64,000 nucleotides of DNA, taken from contig NZ_BBYG01000012.1 in assembly GCF_001184025.1 (NCBI RefSeq), positions 248,001 to 312,000 on the forward strand. The letters are read 5' to 3'. A program made the translations under genes and the position numbers. Of the stretch, positions 57,701 to 64,000 are shown one piece after another. The notes beneath the pieces are model-generated. The model was not told where the DNA came from and searched no databases. It worked only from the letters and a program-made list of their open reading frames with translations. Source of the stretch: Streptomyces maremycinicus (GTDB lineage Bacteria > Actinomycetota > Actinomycetes > Streptomycetales > Streptomycetaceae). Within the stretch, counting starts at the first letter, position 1, and each line of letters opens with the position of its first letter.

Positions 57701-57714
57701 ACCGAACAATCGGT
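57701..57714. promoter_or_regulatory. PaaR-type operator upstream of bkdA
   Basis: ACCGAACAATCGGT: the same ACCG-N6-CGGT palindrome as at the two paa sites, differing in one central base. It ends 60 bp before the bkdA start. Confidence 0.65.
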
Positions 57715-57774
57715 AGGTGAGGCGCATCACAACCGGCGCGCCTCCCGTAGCCACTCCCACGAGGAGGTGCCGTC

Positions 57775-58920
57775 ATGACGGTCATGGAGCAACGGGGCGC
57801 GTACCGGCCGACCCCGCCGCCGGCCTGGAAGCCCCGTACCGACCCCGCGCCGCTGCTGCCCGACACGGAGCCCTACCGCGTGCTCGGCACCGACGCCGCC
57901 GCGCAGGCCGACCCGGAGCTGCTGCGCCGGCTGTACGCCCAGCTGGTGCGCGGCCGCCGCTACAACGTGCAGGCCACCGCCCTCACCAAGCAGGGCAGAC
58001 TCGCCGTCTACCCCTCCAGCACCGGCCAGGAGGCCTGCGAGGTCGCCGCCGCGCTGGCCCTCCAGGAGCGGGACTGGCTCTTCCCCAGCTACCGCGACAC
58101 CCTCGCCGTCGTCGCGCGCGGTGTGGACCCCGTCGAGGCCCTCACCCTGCTGCGCGGCGACTGGCACACCGGCTACGACCCCTACGAGCACCGTGTGGCG
58201 CCCCTGTCCACCCCGCTCGCCACCCAGCTCCCGCACGCCGTGGGCCTCGCGCACGCCGCCCGCCTCAAGGGCGACGACGTGGTCGCGCTCGCCATGGTCG
58301 GCGACGGCGGCACCAGCGAGGGCGACTTCCACGAGGCGCTGAACTTCGCCGCCGTCTGGCAGGCCCCGGTCGTCTTCCTCGTGCAGAACAACGGCTTCGC
58401 GATCTCCGTACCGCTCGCCAAGCAGACCGCCGCCCCGTCGCTGGCCCACAAGGCCGTCGGCTACGGCATGCCGGGCCGCCTGGTCGACGGCAACGACGCG
58501 GCCGCCGTGCACGAGGTGCTCACCGACGCCGTACGGCGCGCGCGCGAGGGCGGCGGCCCCACCCTCGTGGAGGCGGTCACCTACCGCATCGAGGCCCACA
58601 CCAACGCCGACGACGCCACCCGCTACCGCGGGGACGCCGAGGTCGAGACCTGGCGCGAACACGACCCGATCCAGCTCCTGGAGCGCGAACTCACCGCGCG
58701 CGGGCTGCTCGACGAGGACACGAAGCAGTCCGCGCGGGACGCCGCCGAGACGATGGCCGCCGATCTGCGCGCCCGCATGAACCAGGACGCCGTCCTCGAC
58801 CCCATGGACCTGTTCGCCCACGTGTACGCCGAGCCCACCCCCCAACTGCGTGAGCAGCAGGCCCTGCTGCGGGCGGAGCTCGAGGCCGAGCACGCCGACC
58901 GGGAGGGTACGCACCGATGA
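57775..58920 (+). CDS. bkdA: 2-oxo acid dehydrogenase E1 alpha (branched-chain type)
   Basis: 381-residue thiamine-diphosphate enzyme subunit. It carries YNVQATALTKQGRLAVYPSSTGQEAC, the TPP/Mg motif GDGGTSEGDFHEALNF with VVFLVQNNGFAIS, and a phosphorylation-loop-like segment YRIEAHTNADDATRY. With E1 beta it decarboxylates branched-chain, or possibly aryl, 2-oxo acids. First gene of bkdABC; the PaaR-type site and the Lrp gene lie upstream. Confidence 0.94.
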   Translation: MTVMEQRGAYRPTPPPAWKPRTDPAPLLPDTEPYRVLGTDAAAQADPELLRRLYAQLVRGRRYNVQATALTKQGRLAVYPSSTGQEACEVAAALALQERDWLFPSYRDTLAVVARGVDPVEALTLLRGDWHTGYDPYEHRVAPLSTPLATQLPHAVGLAHAARLKGDDVVALAMVGDGGTSEGDFHEALNFAAVWQAPVVFLVQNNGFAISVPLAKQTAAPSLAHKAVGYGMPGRLVDGNDAAAVHEVLTDAVRRAREGGGPTLVEAVTYRIEAHTNADDATRYRGDAEVETWREHDPIQLLERELTARGLLDEDTKQSARDAAETMAADLRARMNQDAVLDPMDLFAHVYAEPTPQLREQQALLRAELEAEHADREGTHR

Positions 58921-59921
58921 CCACCGTCGCCCTCAAGCCCGCCACCATGGCGCAGGCCCTCACCCGCGCCCTCCGGGACGCGATGGCCGCCGATCCGTCC
59001 GTGCACGTCCTGGGCGAGGACGTGGGCACCCTCGGCGGTGTCTTCCGGGTCACCGACGGCCTTGCCGCCGAGTTCGGCGAGGACCGCTGCACGGACACCC
59101 CGCTCGCCGAGGCGGGCATCCTCGGCACGGCCGTCGGCATGGCGATGTACGGGTTGCGGCCGGTCGTGGAGATGCAGTTCGACGCCTTCGCCTACCCGGC
59201 GTTCGAGCAGCTCATCAGCCATGTCGCCCGAATGCGCAACCGCACCCGCGGCCGTATGCCGCTGCCGATCACCGTCCGCGTGCCCTACGGCGGCGGCATC
59301 GGCGGCGTCGAGCACCACAGCGACTCCTCCGAGGCGTACTACATGGCGACCCCGGGCCTCCATGTCGTCACGCCCGCCACGGTCGCCGACGCCTATGGCC
59401 TGCTGCGCGCCGCCATCGCCTCCGACGATCCGGTCGTCGTCCTCGAACCCAAGCGTCTGTACTGGTCCAAGGACGCCTGGAACCCGGACGACCCGCAGCC
59501 CGTCGACCCGATCGGCCGCGCGGTGGTGCGGCGCCCCGGCCGCAGCGCCACACTGATCACCTACGGACCGTCGGTGCCGGTCTGCCTCGAAGCCGCCGAG
59601 GCGGCGCGCGCGGAGGGCTGGGACCTCGAGGTCGTCGACCTGCGGTCCCTGGTGCCCTTCGACGACGAGACGGTCTGCGCCTCGGTACGGCGGACCGGCC
59701 GCGCGGTCGTCGTGCACGAGTCGGGCTCCTTCGGCGGCCCGGGCGGGGAGATCGCGGCCCGGGTCACGGAGCGCTGCTTCCACCACCTGGAGGCGCCGGT
59801 GCTGCGCGTCGCCGGGTTCGACCTCCCGTACCCGCCGCCGATGCTGGAGCGCCACCACCTGCCCGGCGTCGACCGCATCCTGGACGCCGTGGCGCGGCTG
59901 CAATGGGAGGCCGAGAACTGA
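58917..59921 (+). CDS. bkdB: 2-oxo acid dehydrogenase E1 beta (branched-chain type)
   Basis: 334 residues, ATG overlapping the alpha stop. Transketolase pyrimidine domain: VHVLGEDVGTLGGVFRVTDGLAAEFG, DTPLAEAGILGTAVGMAMYGLRPVVEMQF with the conserved Glu, and the C-terminal domain EGWDLEVVDLRSLVPFDDETV. Forms the alpha2beta2 E1 with bkdA. Confidence 0.95.
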   Translation: MTTVALKPATMAQALTRALRDAMAADPSVHVLGEDVGTLGGVFRVTDGLAAEFGEDRCTDTPLAEAGILGTAVGMAMYGLRPVVEMQFDAFAYPAFEQLISHVARMRNRTRGRMPLPITVRVPYGGGIGGVEHHSDSSEAYYMATPGLHVVTPATVADAYGLLRAAIASDDPVVVLEPKRLYWSKDAWNPDDPQPVDPIGRAVVRRPGRSATLITYGPSVPVCLEAAEAARAEGWDLEVVDLRSLVPFDDETVCASVRRTGRAVVVHESGSFGGPGGEIAARVTERCFHHLEAPVLRVAGFDLPYPPPMLERHHLPGVDRILDAVARLQWEAEN

Positions 59922-61249
59922 TGGCACAGGTCCTGGAGTTCAAGCTCCCCGACCTCGGCGAGGGGCTCACCGAGGCGGAGATCGTGCGCTGGCTGGTCCA
60001 GGTCGGCGATGTGGTCGCCGTCGACCAGCCGGTCGTCGAGGTCGAGACGGCCAAGGCGATGGTCGAGGTGCCCTGCCCCTACGGCGGTGTGGTCACCGCC
60101 CGCTTCGGCGAGGAGGGCACCGAACTGCCCGTCGGCGCCCCGCTGATCACCGTGGCGGTCGGCGCGCCGGCCACCGGCGTCCCGGACGTTCCGGCCAAGA
60201 GCGCCGAGGGGTCGGGCAACGTGCTCGTCGGCTACGGCACCTCGGAGGCACCCGCGCGCAGGCGCCGGGTCCGGTCGGCGCGACCGGCACCCGCCGCCAC
60301 CGTGACCGTCACGGCGGCACCGGCGGCTCCGGCTGTTCCGGAGGCTCCGGGCCTTCCGGCCGCGGCGTCCGACGGCCCCGTACCGGTGATCTCCCCGTTG
60401 GTGCGCAGACTCGCCCGGGAGAACAACCTGGACCTGCGGGAGCTGACGGGCTCCGGGCCCGAGGGGCTCATCCTGCGGGCGGACGTGGAGAAGGCGCTGC
60501 GCGCGGCCGTCCCCGAGGACCGGGCGACAGCGCCGTCGCCCCTGTCCACGGCTCCCGTCGGCAGCCGCCGCGTCCCGCTGAAGGGCGTCCGCGGCGCCGT
60601 CGCCGACAAGCTCTCCCGCAGCCGACGCGAGATCCCCGACGCCACCTGCTGGGTGGACGCCGACGCGACGGAACTGATGCGGGCCCGGGCGGCGATGAAC
60701 GCGTCCGGCGGATCGAAGATCGCCCTCATCGCGCTGCTCGCCCGTATCTGCACCGCGGCGCTGGCCCGCTTCCCGGAGCTCAACTCCACCGTCGACCCGT
60801 CGGCCCGGGAGGTCGTCCAGTTCGACCACGTCCACCTCGGCTTCGCCGCGCAGACCGAGCGGGGACTCGTCGTGCCCGTCGTCCGCGACGCGCACGCCCG
60901 GGACGCCGAGGGACTCACCGCGGAGTTCGCCCGGCTCACCGAGGTGGCCCGGGACGGCCGGCTCACGCCCGCCGACCTGACCGGCGGCACCTTCACCCTG
61001 AACAACTACGGGGTGTTCGGCGTCGACGGCTCCACGCCGATCATCAACCACCCCGAGGCGGCCATGCTCGGGGTCGGCCGCATCGTCCCCAAGCCGTGGG
61101 TGCACGACGGTGAGCTCGCGGTGCGCCAGGTCGTCCAGCTCTCGCTGACCTTCGACCACCGGGTGTGCGACGGCGGAACGGCGGGCGGCTTCCTGCGCTA
61201 CGTGGCGGACTGCGTGGAGCAGCCGGCGGTGCTGTTGCGCACGCTGTGA
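59921..61249 (+). CDS. bkdC: Dihydrolipoamide acyltransferase E2 (branched-chain type)
   Basis: 442 residues; the ATG shares one base with the bkdB stop (TGATG). One lipoyl domain (KLPDLGEGLTEAEIVRWLVQVGD, lipoyl Lys in VETAKAMVEV). A Pro/Ala linker precedes the E1/E3-binding domain (ISPLVRRLARENNLDLRELTGSGPEGLILRADV). The catalytic domain ends with LTFDHRVCDGGTAGGFLRYV, carrying the HxxxDG active site. No E3 (lipoamide dehydrogenase) is encoded nearby. Confidence 0.95.
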   Translation: MAQVLEFKLPDLGEGLTEAEIVRWLVQVGDVVAVDQPVVEVETAKAMVEVPCPYGGVVTARFGEEGTELPVGAPLITVAVGAPATGVPDVPAKSAEGSGNVLVGYGTSEAPARRRRVRSARPAPAATVTVTAAPAAPAVPEAPGLPAAASDGPVPVISPLVRRLARENNLDLRELTGSGPEGLILRADVEKALRAAVPEDRATAPSPLSTAPVGSRRVPLKGVRGAVADKLSRSRREIPDATCWVDADATELMRARAAMNASGGSKIALIALLARICTAALARFPELNSTVDPSAREVVQFDHVHLGFAAQTERGLVVPVVRDAHARDAEGLTAEFARLTEVARDGRLTPADLTGGTFTLNNYGVFGVDGSTPIINHPEAAMLGVGRIVPKPWVHDGELAVRQVVQLSLTFDHRVCDGGTAGGFLRYVADCVEQPAVLLRTL

Positions 61250-61330
61250 TTGCGGGCGGGCCCCGGCGATCGGCGCGTTTCCCGTGATCGGGCGGGCCCG
61301 CATCGCCGGGGCGGCCCGCATACTCGGGGG

Positions 61331-62251
61331 GTGACCTCGAACGAGCCCCTCCCCTACGACGTCGTCGTGCTCGCCGGTGGCGGCGCCCGCCGGCTCGGCG
61401 GCGCCGACAAGCCGGGCGTCAGGGTGGGCGGGCGCGCGCTGCTCGACCGGGTGCTCGGCGCCTGCGCCGACGCGCGCACCACCGTCGTCGTCGCGGATCC
61501 CCGCCGCACCGCCCGGCCCGTGCGCTGGGCACGCGAGGAACCCCCCGGCGCGGGGCCCGTCGCCGCGCTCGACGCCGGACTGCGCCACACCGCCGCGGAC
61601 GACGTCCTCGTCCTCTCCGCCGATCTGCCCTTCCTCGCGACGGACACCGTGCGGGGGCTGCTGACCGCCCTGCGCGCCGGGCGGGCCGACGGCGTGCTGC
61701 TCACCGACGCCGACGGCCGTGACCAGCCGCTCGTCGCCGCCTACCGCTCGGCCGCCCTGCGTCGCGAGCTGGCGGTGCTCACCGCCGGCGAAGGCGGCCT
61801 CACCGGACTGCCACTGCGCCGGCTGACCGCCGGACTCGACCTCGCCCGCGTCCCCGACCCGGTCGCGTCGTTCGACTGCGACACCTGGGACGACATCGCC
61901 GCCGCCAGGGCCCGTATCAGGGAGCATGACCACGTGTTGGATGAATGGATCTCCGCAGTCAAGGACGAGCTGGGCATCGACCTCGACGTCGACACCGGCC
62001 TCCTCCTCGACCTCGCCCGTGACGCCGCCCACGGGGTGGCCAGGCCCGCGGCGCCGCTGACCACCTTCCTGGTCGGCTACGCGGCCGCACAGGCCAAGGG
62101 AGGCCCCGAGGCCGTCGCCGAGGCCGCCCGCAAGGCCGCCGCGCTGGCGCTGCGCTGGGCGCAGGAGGCCGAGCAGGAGAACGCCCAGCAGCAGAGCGCC
62201 GAGGAGCAGAAGGCCGGCAGGCCCGGGGGCTCCGGACCGGACGCCGGATGA
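61331..62251 (+). CDS. MobA-like nucleotidyltransferase fused to DUF6457
   Basis: 306 residues, GTG start preceded by CGGGGGG. N-terminal NTP-transferase (MobA-type): VVLAGGGARRLGGADKPGVRVGGRALLDRVLGA with the LAGGG-R-GG-K motif, and DDVLVLSADLPFLATD for the metal site. The C-terminal 100 residues (VLDEWISAVKDELGIDLDVDTGLLLDLARDAAHG, APLTTFLVGYAAAQAKGG) form a separate helical domain often found beside molybdopterin genes (DUF6457-like). The enzyme probably attaches GMP or CMP to the molybdenum cofactor. moeA overlaps its stop. Confidence 0.85.
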   Translation: MTSNEPLPYDVVVLAGGGARRLGGADKPGVRVGGRALLDRVLGACADARTTVVVADPRRTARPVRWAREEPPGAGPVAALDAGLRHTAADDVLVLSADLPFLATDTVRGLLTALRAGRADGVLLTDADGRDQPLVAAYRSAALRRELAVLTAGEGGLTGLPLRRLTAGLDLARVPDPVASFDCDTWDDIAAARARIREHDHVLDEWISAVKDELGIDLDVDTGLLLDLARDAAHGVARPAAPLTTFLVGYAAAQAKGGPEAVAEAARKAAALALRWAQEAEQENAQQQSAEEQKAGRPGGSGPDAG

Positions 62252-63675
62252 CCGCCCGCGGGACCCGGCAGGGCCTCGACGCCGAGGACCTCGACGTCGA
62301 GGAGGCGCTCGCCCTCGTGAAGGACGGCAACGGCACCGCCCGCCCGCCCGGCGGCCAGAGCCCGGCGCCACGAGACGGCAGCGGGCACGCCACTTCGCGC
62401 GCTTCTTCCGCCTCCACCCCGGCCCAGGCCTCGGAGACGGGGCACCGGGGCGACGCCGCCGAGCACCGCCACCGGGCGACCGCCTGGCCCGAGGCCCGGA
62501 CGGTCGCCGCCTGCGCCGCCCGGTCCGGCGCCGCCCGCCTCGCCCCCGTCTCCGTGACCCTCGGCGACGCCCTCGGCCTCGTGCTGGCCGCCCCGCTGAC
62601 GGCCCTCACCGACCTGCCCTCCTTCGACACCTCGGCGATGGACGGCTGGGCGGTCGCCGGCCCCGGCCCCTGGCACGTACGGGAAGAGGGCCTGCTGGCC
62701 GGGAGCGCGACGCCCGCACCCCTGGCCGACGGCGAGGCCGTACGGATCGCCACCGGCGCCCGGATCCCCCCGGACACCACGGCGGTGCTGCGCAGCGAGC
62801 ACGGCCGTACCGACGACAACGGTCGGCTGCACCCGACCCGCGAGATGCAGCACGGCCAGGACATCCGCCCGCGGGGCCAGGAGTGCCGCAGCGGGGATCA
62901 GTTGCTGCGCGCCGGGGCGGTGGTCACCCCGGCCGTCCTCGGCCTCGCCGCGGCCGCCGGGTACGACACGCTGGCCGCCGTCCCCCGGCCCCGGGTCGAG
63001 GTGCTCGTCCTGGGCGACGAACTGCTCACCGAGGGCCGCCCGCACGACGGCCTCATCCGGGACGCGCTCGGCCCGATGCTGCCCCCGTGGCTGAGGGCAC
63101 TGGGCGCCGAGGTCACCGCGGTGCGCCGGCTCGGCGACGACGCGAAGGCCCTGCACCGCACCATCACCGCCTCCGGCGCCGATCTCGTCGTCACCACCGG
63201 GGGCACCGCCTCGGGACCCGTCGACCATGTGCATCCGATCCTGCGCCGCCTCGACGCCGAACTGCTCGTCGACGGCGTCAAGGTGCGCCCCGGTCACCCG
63301 ATGCTGCTGGCCCGCCTCAAGGAGAACCAGCATCTCGTCGGTCTGCCCGGCAACCCTCTCGCGGCCGTCTCCGGTCTGCTGACGCTCGCCGAGCCGCTGC
63401 TGCGCACCCTCGCCGCCCGGCCGGCTCCCGAGCCGTACGCGCTGCCGCTGAGACAGGCGGCGCACGGGCACCCGCACGACACCCGGCTCGTCCCGGTCGT
63501 CCTGCGCGGTGACCACGCGGTGCCGCTGCACTTCAACGGCCCGGCCATGCTGCGGGGTATCGCGGCGGCCGACGCCCTCGCCGTCGTGCCGCCGGGCGGC
63601 GCACGCGCGGGTCAGGAGACGGAGCTCCTCGACCTGCCGTGGGCGTCGGGCGGGATCGACGCCTGTTTCACGTGA
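62248..63675 (+). CDS. moeA: Molybdopterin molybdotransferase MoeA
   Basis: 475 residues, longer than the usual 400 because of an N-terminal 75-residue low-complexity stretch. MoeA domains: LGLVLAAPLTALTDLPSFDTSAMDGWAV, AVRIATGARIPPDTTAVLRSE, then the MoaB/Mog-like domain PRVEVLVLGDELLTEGRPHDGLIRDALGPML and DLVVTTGGTASGPVDHVHPIL, HPMLLARLKENQHLVGLPGNPLAAVSGLL. The GTASGP segment differs from the more common GVSVGD form. The stop codon lies inside a parS site. Confidence 0.92.
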   Translation: MTARGTRQGLDAEDLDVEEALALVKDGNGTARPPGGQSPAPRDGSGHATSRASSASTPAQASETGHRGDAAEHRHRATAWPEARTVAACAARSGAARLAPVSVTLGDALGLVLAAPLTALTDLPSFDTSAMDGWAVAGPGPWHVREEGLLAGSATPAPLADGEAVRIATGARIPPDTTAVLRSEHGRTDDNGRLHPTREMQHGQDIRPRGQECRSGDQLLRAGAVVTPAVLGLAAAAGYDTLAAVPRPRVEVLVLGDELLTEGRPHDGLIRDALGPMLPPWLRALGAEVTAVRRLGDDAKALHRTITASGADLVVTTGGTASGPVDHVHPILRRLDAELLVDGVKVRPGHPMLLARLKENQHLVGLPGNPLAAVSGLLTLAEPLLRTLAARPAPEPYALPLRQAAHGHPHDTRLVPVVLRGDHAVPLHFNGPAMLRGIAAADALAVVPPGGARAGQETELLDLPWASGGIDACFT

Positions 63676-63678
63676 AAC
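63665..63678. promoter_or_regulatory. parS: parS site overlapping moeA stop codon
   Basis: Perfect GTTTCACGTGAAAC. Its TGA is the moeA stop, so the palindrome encodes the protein's last residues. Confidence 0.95.
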
Positions 63679-63729
63679 AGTCCTGATCGGCCAGGCCTGA
63701 TCGACGTCGACCCGTCCGGCTCGCTCCCG

Positions 63730-63743
63730 GTTTCACGTGAAAC
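63730..63743. promoter_or_regulatory. parS: parS site downstream of moeA
   Basis: Perfect GTTTCACGTGAAAC, 65 bp from the previous one and four bases from the stop of the convergent TrkA-type gene. Confidence 0.95.
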
Positions 63744-63747
63744 ATCC

Positions 63748-64000
63748 TCACGCCTGCTCGGGGGCCGGGACGGCACGACTGACCGTGATCACCCGGTCTC
63801 CCGACTGGAGGCGGGCGAGCCGGGGGTCGGTGTAGTCCAGCAGCTCCTTGCCCCGGACGACGGCCACGACCTGGTCCGAGCAGCTGCGGGGCGCCTCGCC
63901 GACCTCCGCCTCGCTGACCGGCCGCTCGATGAGGTCCAGGCCGTTGCCGAGGGTCATCAGGTTCTCCAGGGTCTTGGCCACGGTCGGGCTGACCATCGAG
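63748..64000 (-). CDS. TrkA-type potassium channel/transport protein (partial)
   Basis: Only the last 84 residues are inside the window; the frame is open to the edge. SMVSPTVAKTLENLMTLGNGLDLIERPVSEAEVGEAP, then the TrkA-C-like fold with DQVVAVVRGKELLDYTDPRLARLQSGDRVITVSR. This matches the regulatory end of voltage-gated or TrkA-type K+ channels. The N-terminal pore or NAD-binding part cannot be judged. Confidence 0.75.
   Translation of the reverse strand, partial: SMVSPTVAKTLENLMTLGNGLDLIERPVSEAEVGEAPRSCSDQVVAVVRGKELLDYTDPRLARLQSGDRVITVSRAVPAPEQA

Noticed and set aside
59561..62371. A 936-codon minus-strand open frame
   Set aside because: Antisense to bkdB, bkdC and the molybdenum-cofactor genes, which are secure.

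Overview
This window is the replication-origin region of a high-GC actinomycete chromosome, almost certainly a Streptomyces. The evidence is the gene order parA-rsmG-jag-yidC-yidD-rnpA-rpmH-dnaA-oriC-dnaN-gnd-recF-dciA-gyrB-gyrA, oriC boxes of the TTGTCCACA type, GTTTCACGTGAAAC parS sites, many GTG starts, three class E sortases, and small Streptomyces families such as DLW-39, crgA and DUF5324. I saw no IS element, phage, CRISPR array or rRNA operon; the window looks like conserved core chromosome.

Layout. 1-4.5 kb (minus strand): truncated parA, rsmG, then the membrane-insertion and RNA-processing block jag-yidC-yidD-rnpA-rpmH. 4.85-8.24 kb: dnaA and oriC. 8.2-18.3 kb (plus): dnaN, gnd, recF, dciA, gyrB, gyrA, a DUF3566 gene and tRNA-Ile. 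18.3-24.5 kb: small lineage-specific genes, a membrane-anchored surface protein convergent with a Ser/Thr kinase, an HTH regulator and tRNA-Ala. 24.6-32.2 kb: DUF5324 protein, cyclophilin, rhomboid protease, crgA, DUF881, three class E sortases, a small membrane protein and pabA. 32.2-40.4 kb (minus): the growth and division operon fhaA-fhaB-pstP-ftsW/rodA-pbpA-pknB. 40.8-44.4 kb: tRNA-Leu, DUF2252, J-domain and rhodanese genes. 44.5-57.0 kb: an acyl-CoA dehydrogenase, paaABCDE, a DUF5819-HTTM-TrmH operon, paaN, paaH and a TetR regulator. 57.0-61.2 kb: an Lrp-type regulator divergent from a branched-chain-type 2-oxo acid dehydrogenase (bkdABC). 61.3-64 kb: two molybdenum-cofactor genes, two parS sites and the end of a TrkA-type gene.

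How the parts work together. DnaA boxes occur not only in oriC but also upstream of parA and dnaA, between the rhomboid gene and crgA, upstream of the DUF2252 gene, and beside the paa and bkd promoters. Five perfect parS sites and one 13/14 match would serve ParB loading. The FHA, kinase, phosphatase, SEDS and PBP genes form the polar growth and septation signalling module.

The most interesting inference is metabolic. A TetR-type palindrome, ACCG-N6-CGGT, sits upstream of paaA, between paaN and paaH, and upstream of bkdA. This suggests the local 2-oxo acid dehydrogenase may supply phenylacetyl-CoA (for example from phenylpyruvate) to the adjacent Paa pathway. Other candidates are a DUF5819-HTTM pair organised like SdpA-SdpB, and a translationally coupled pair of unknown small proteins next to tRNA-Ile.
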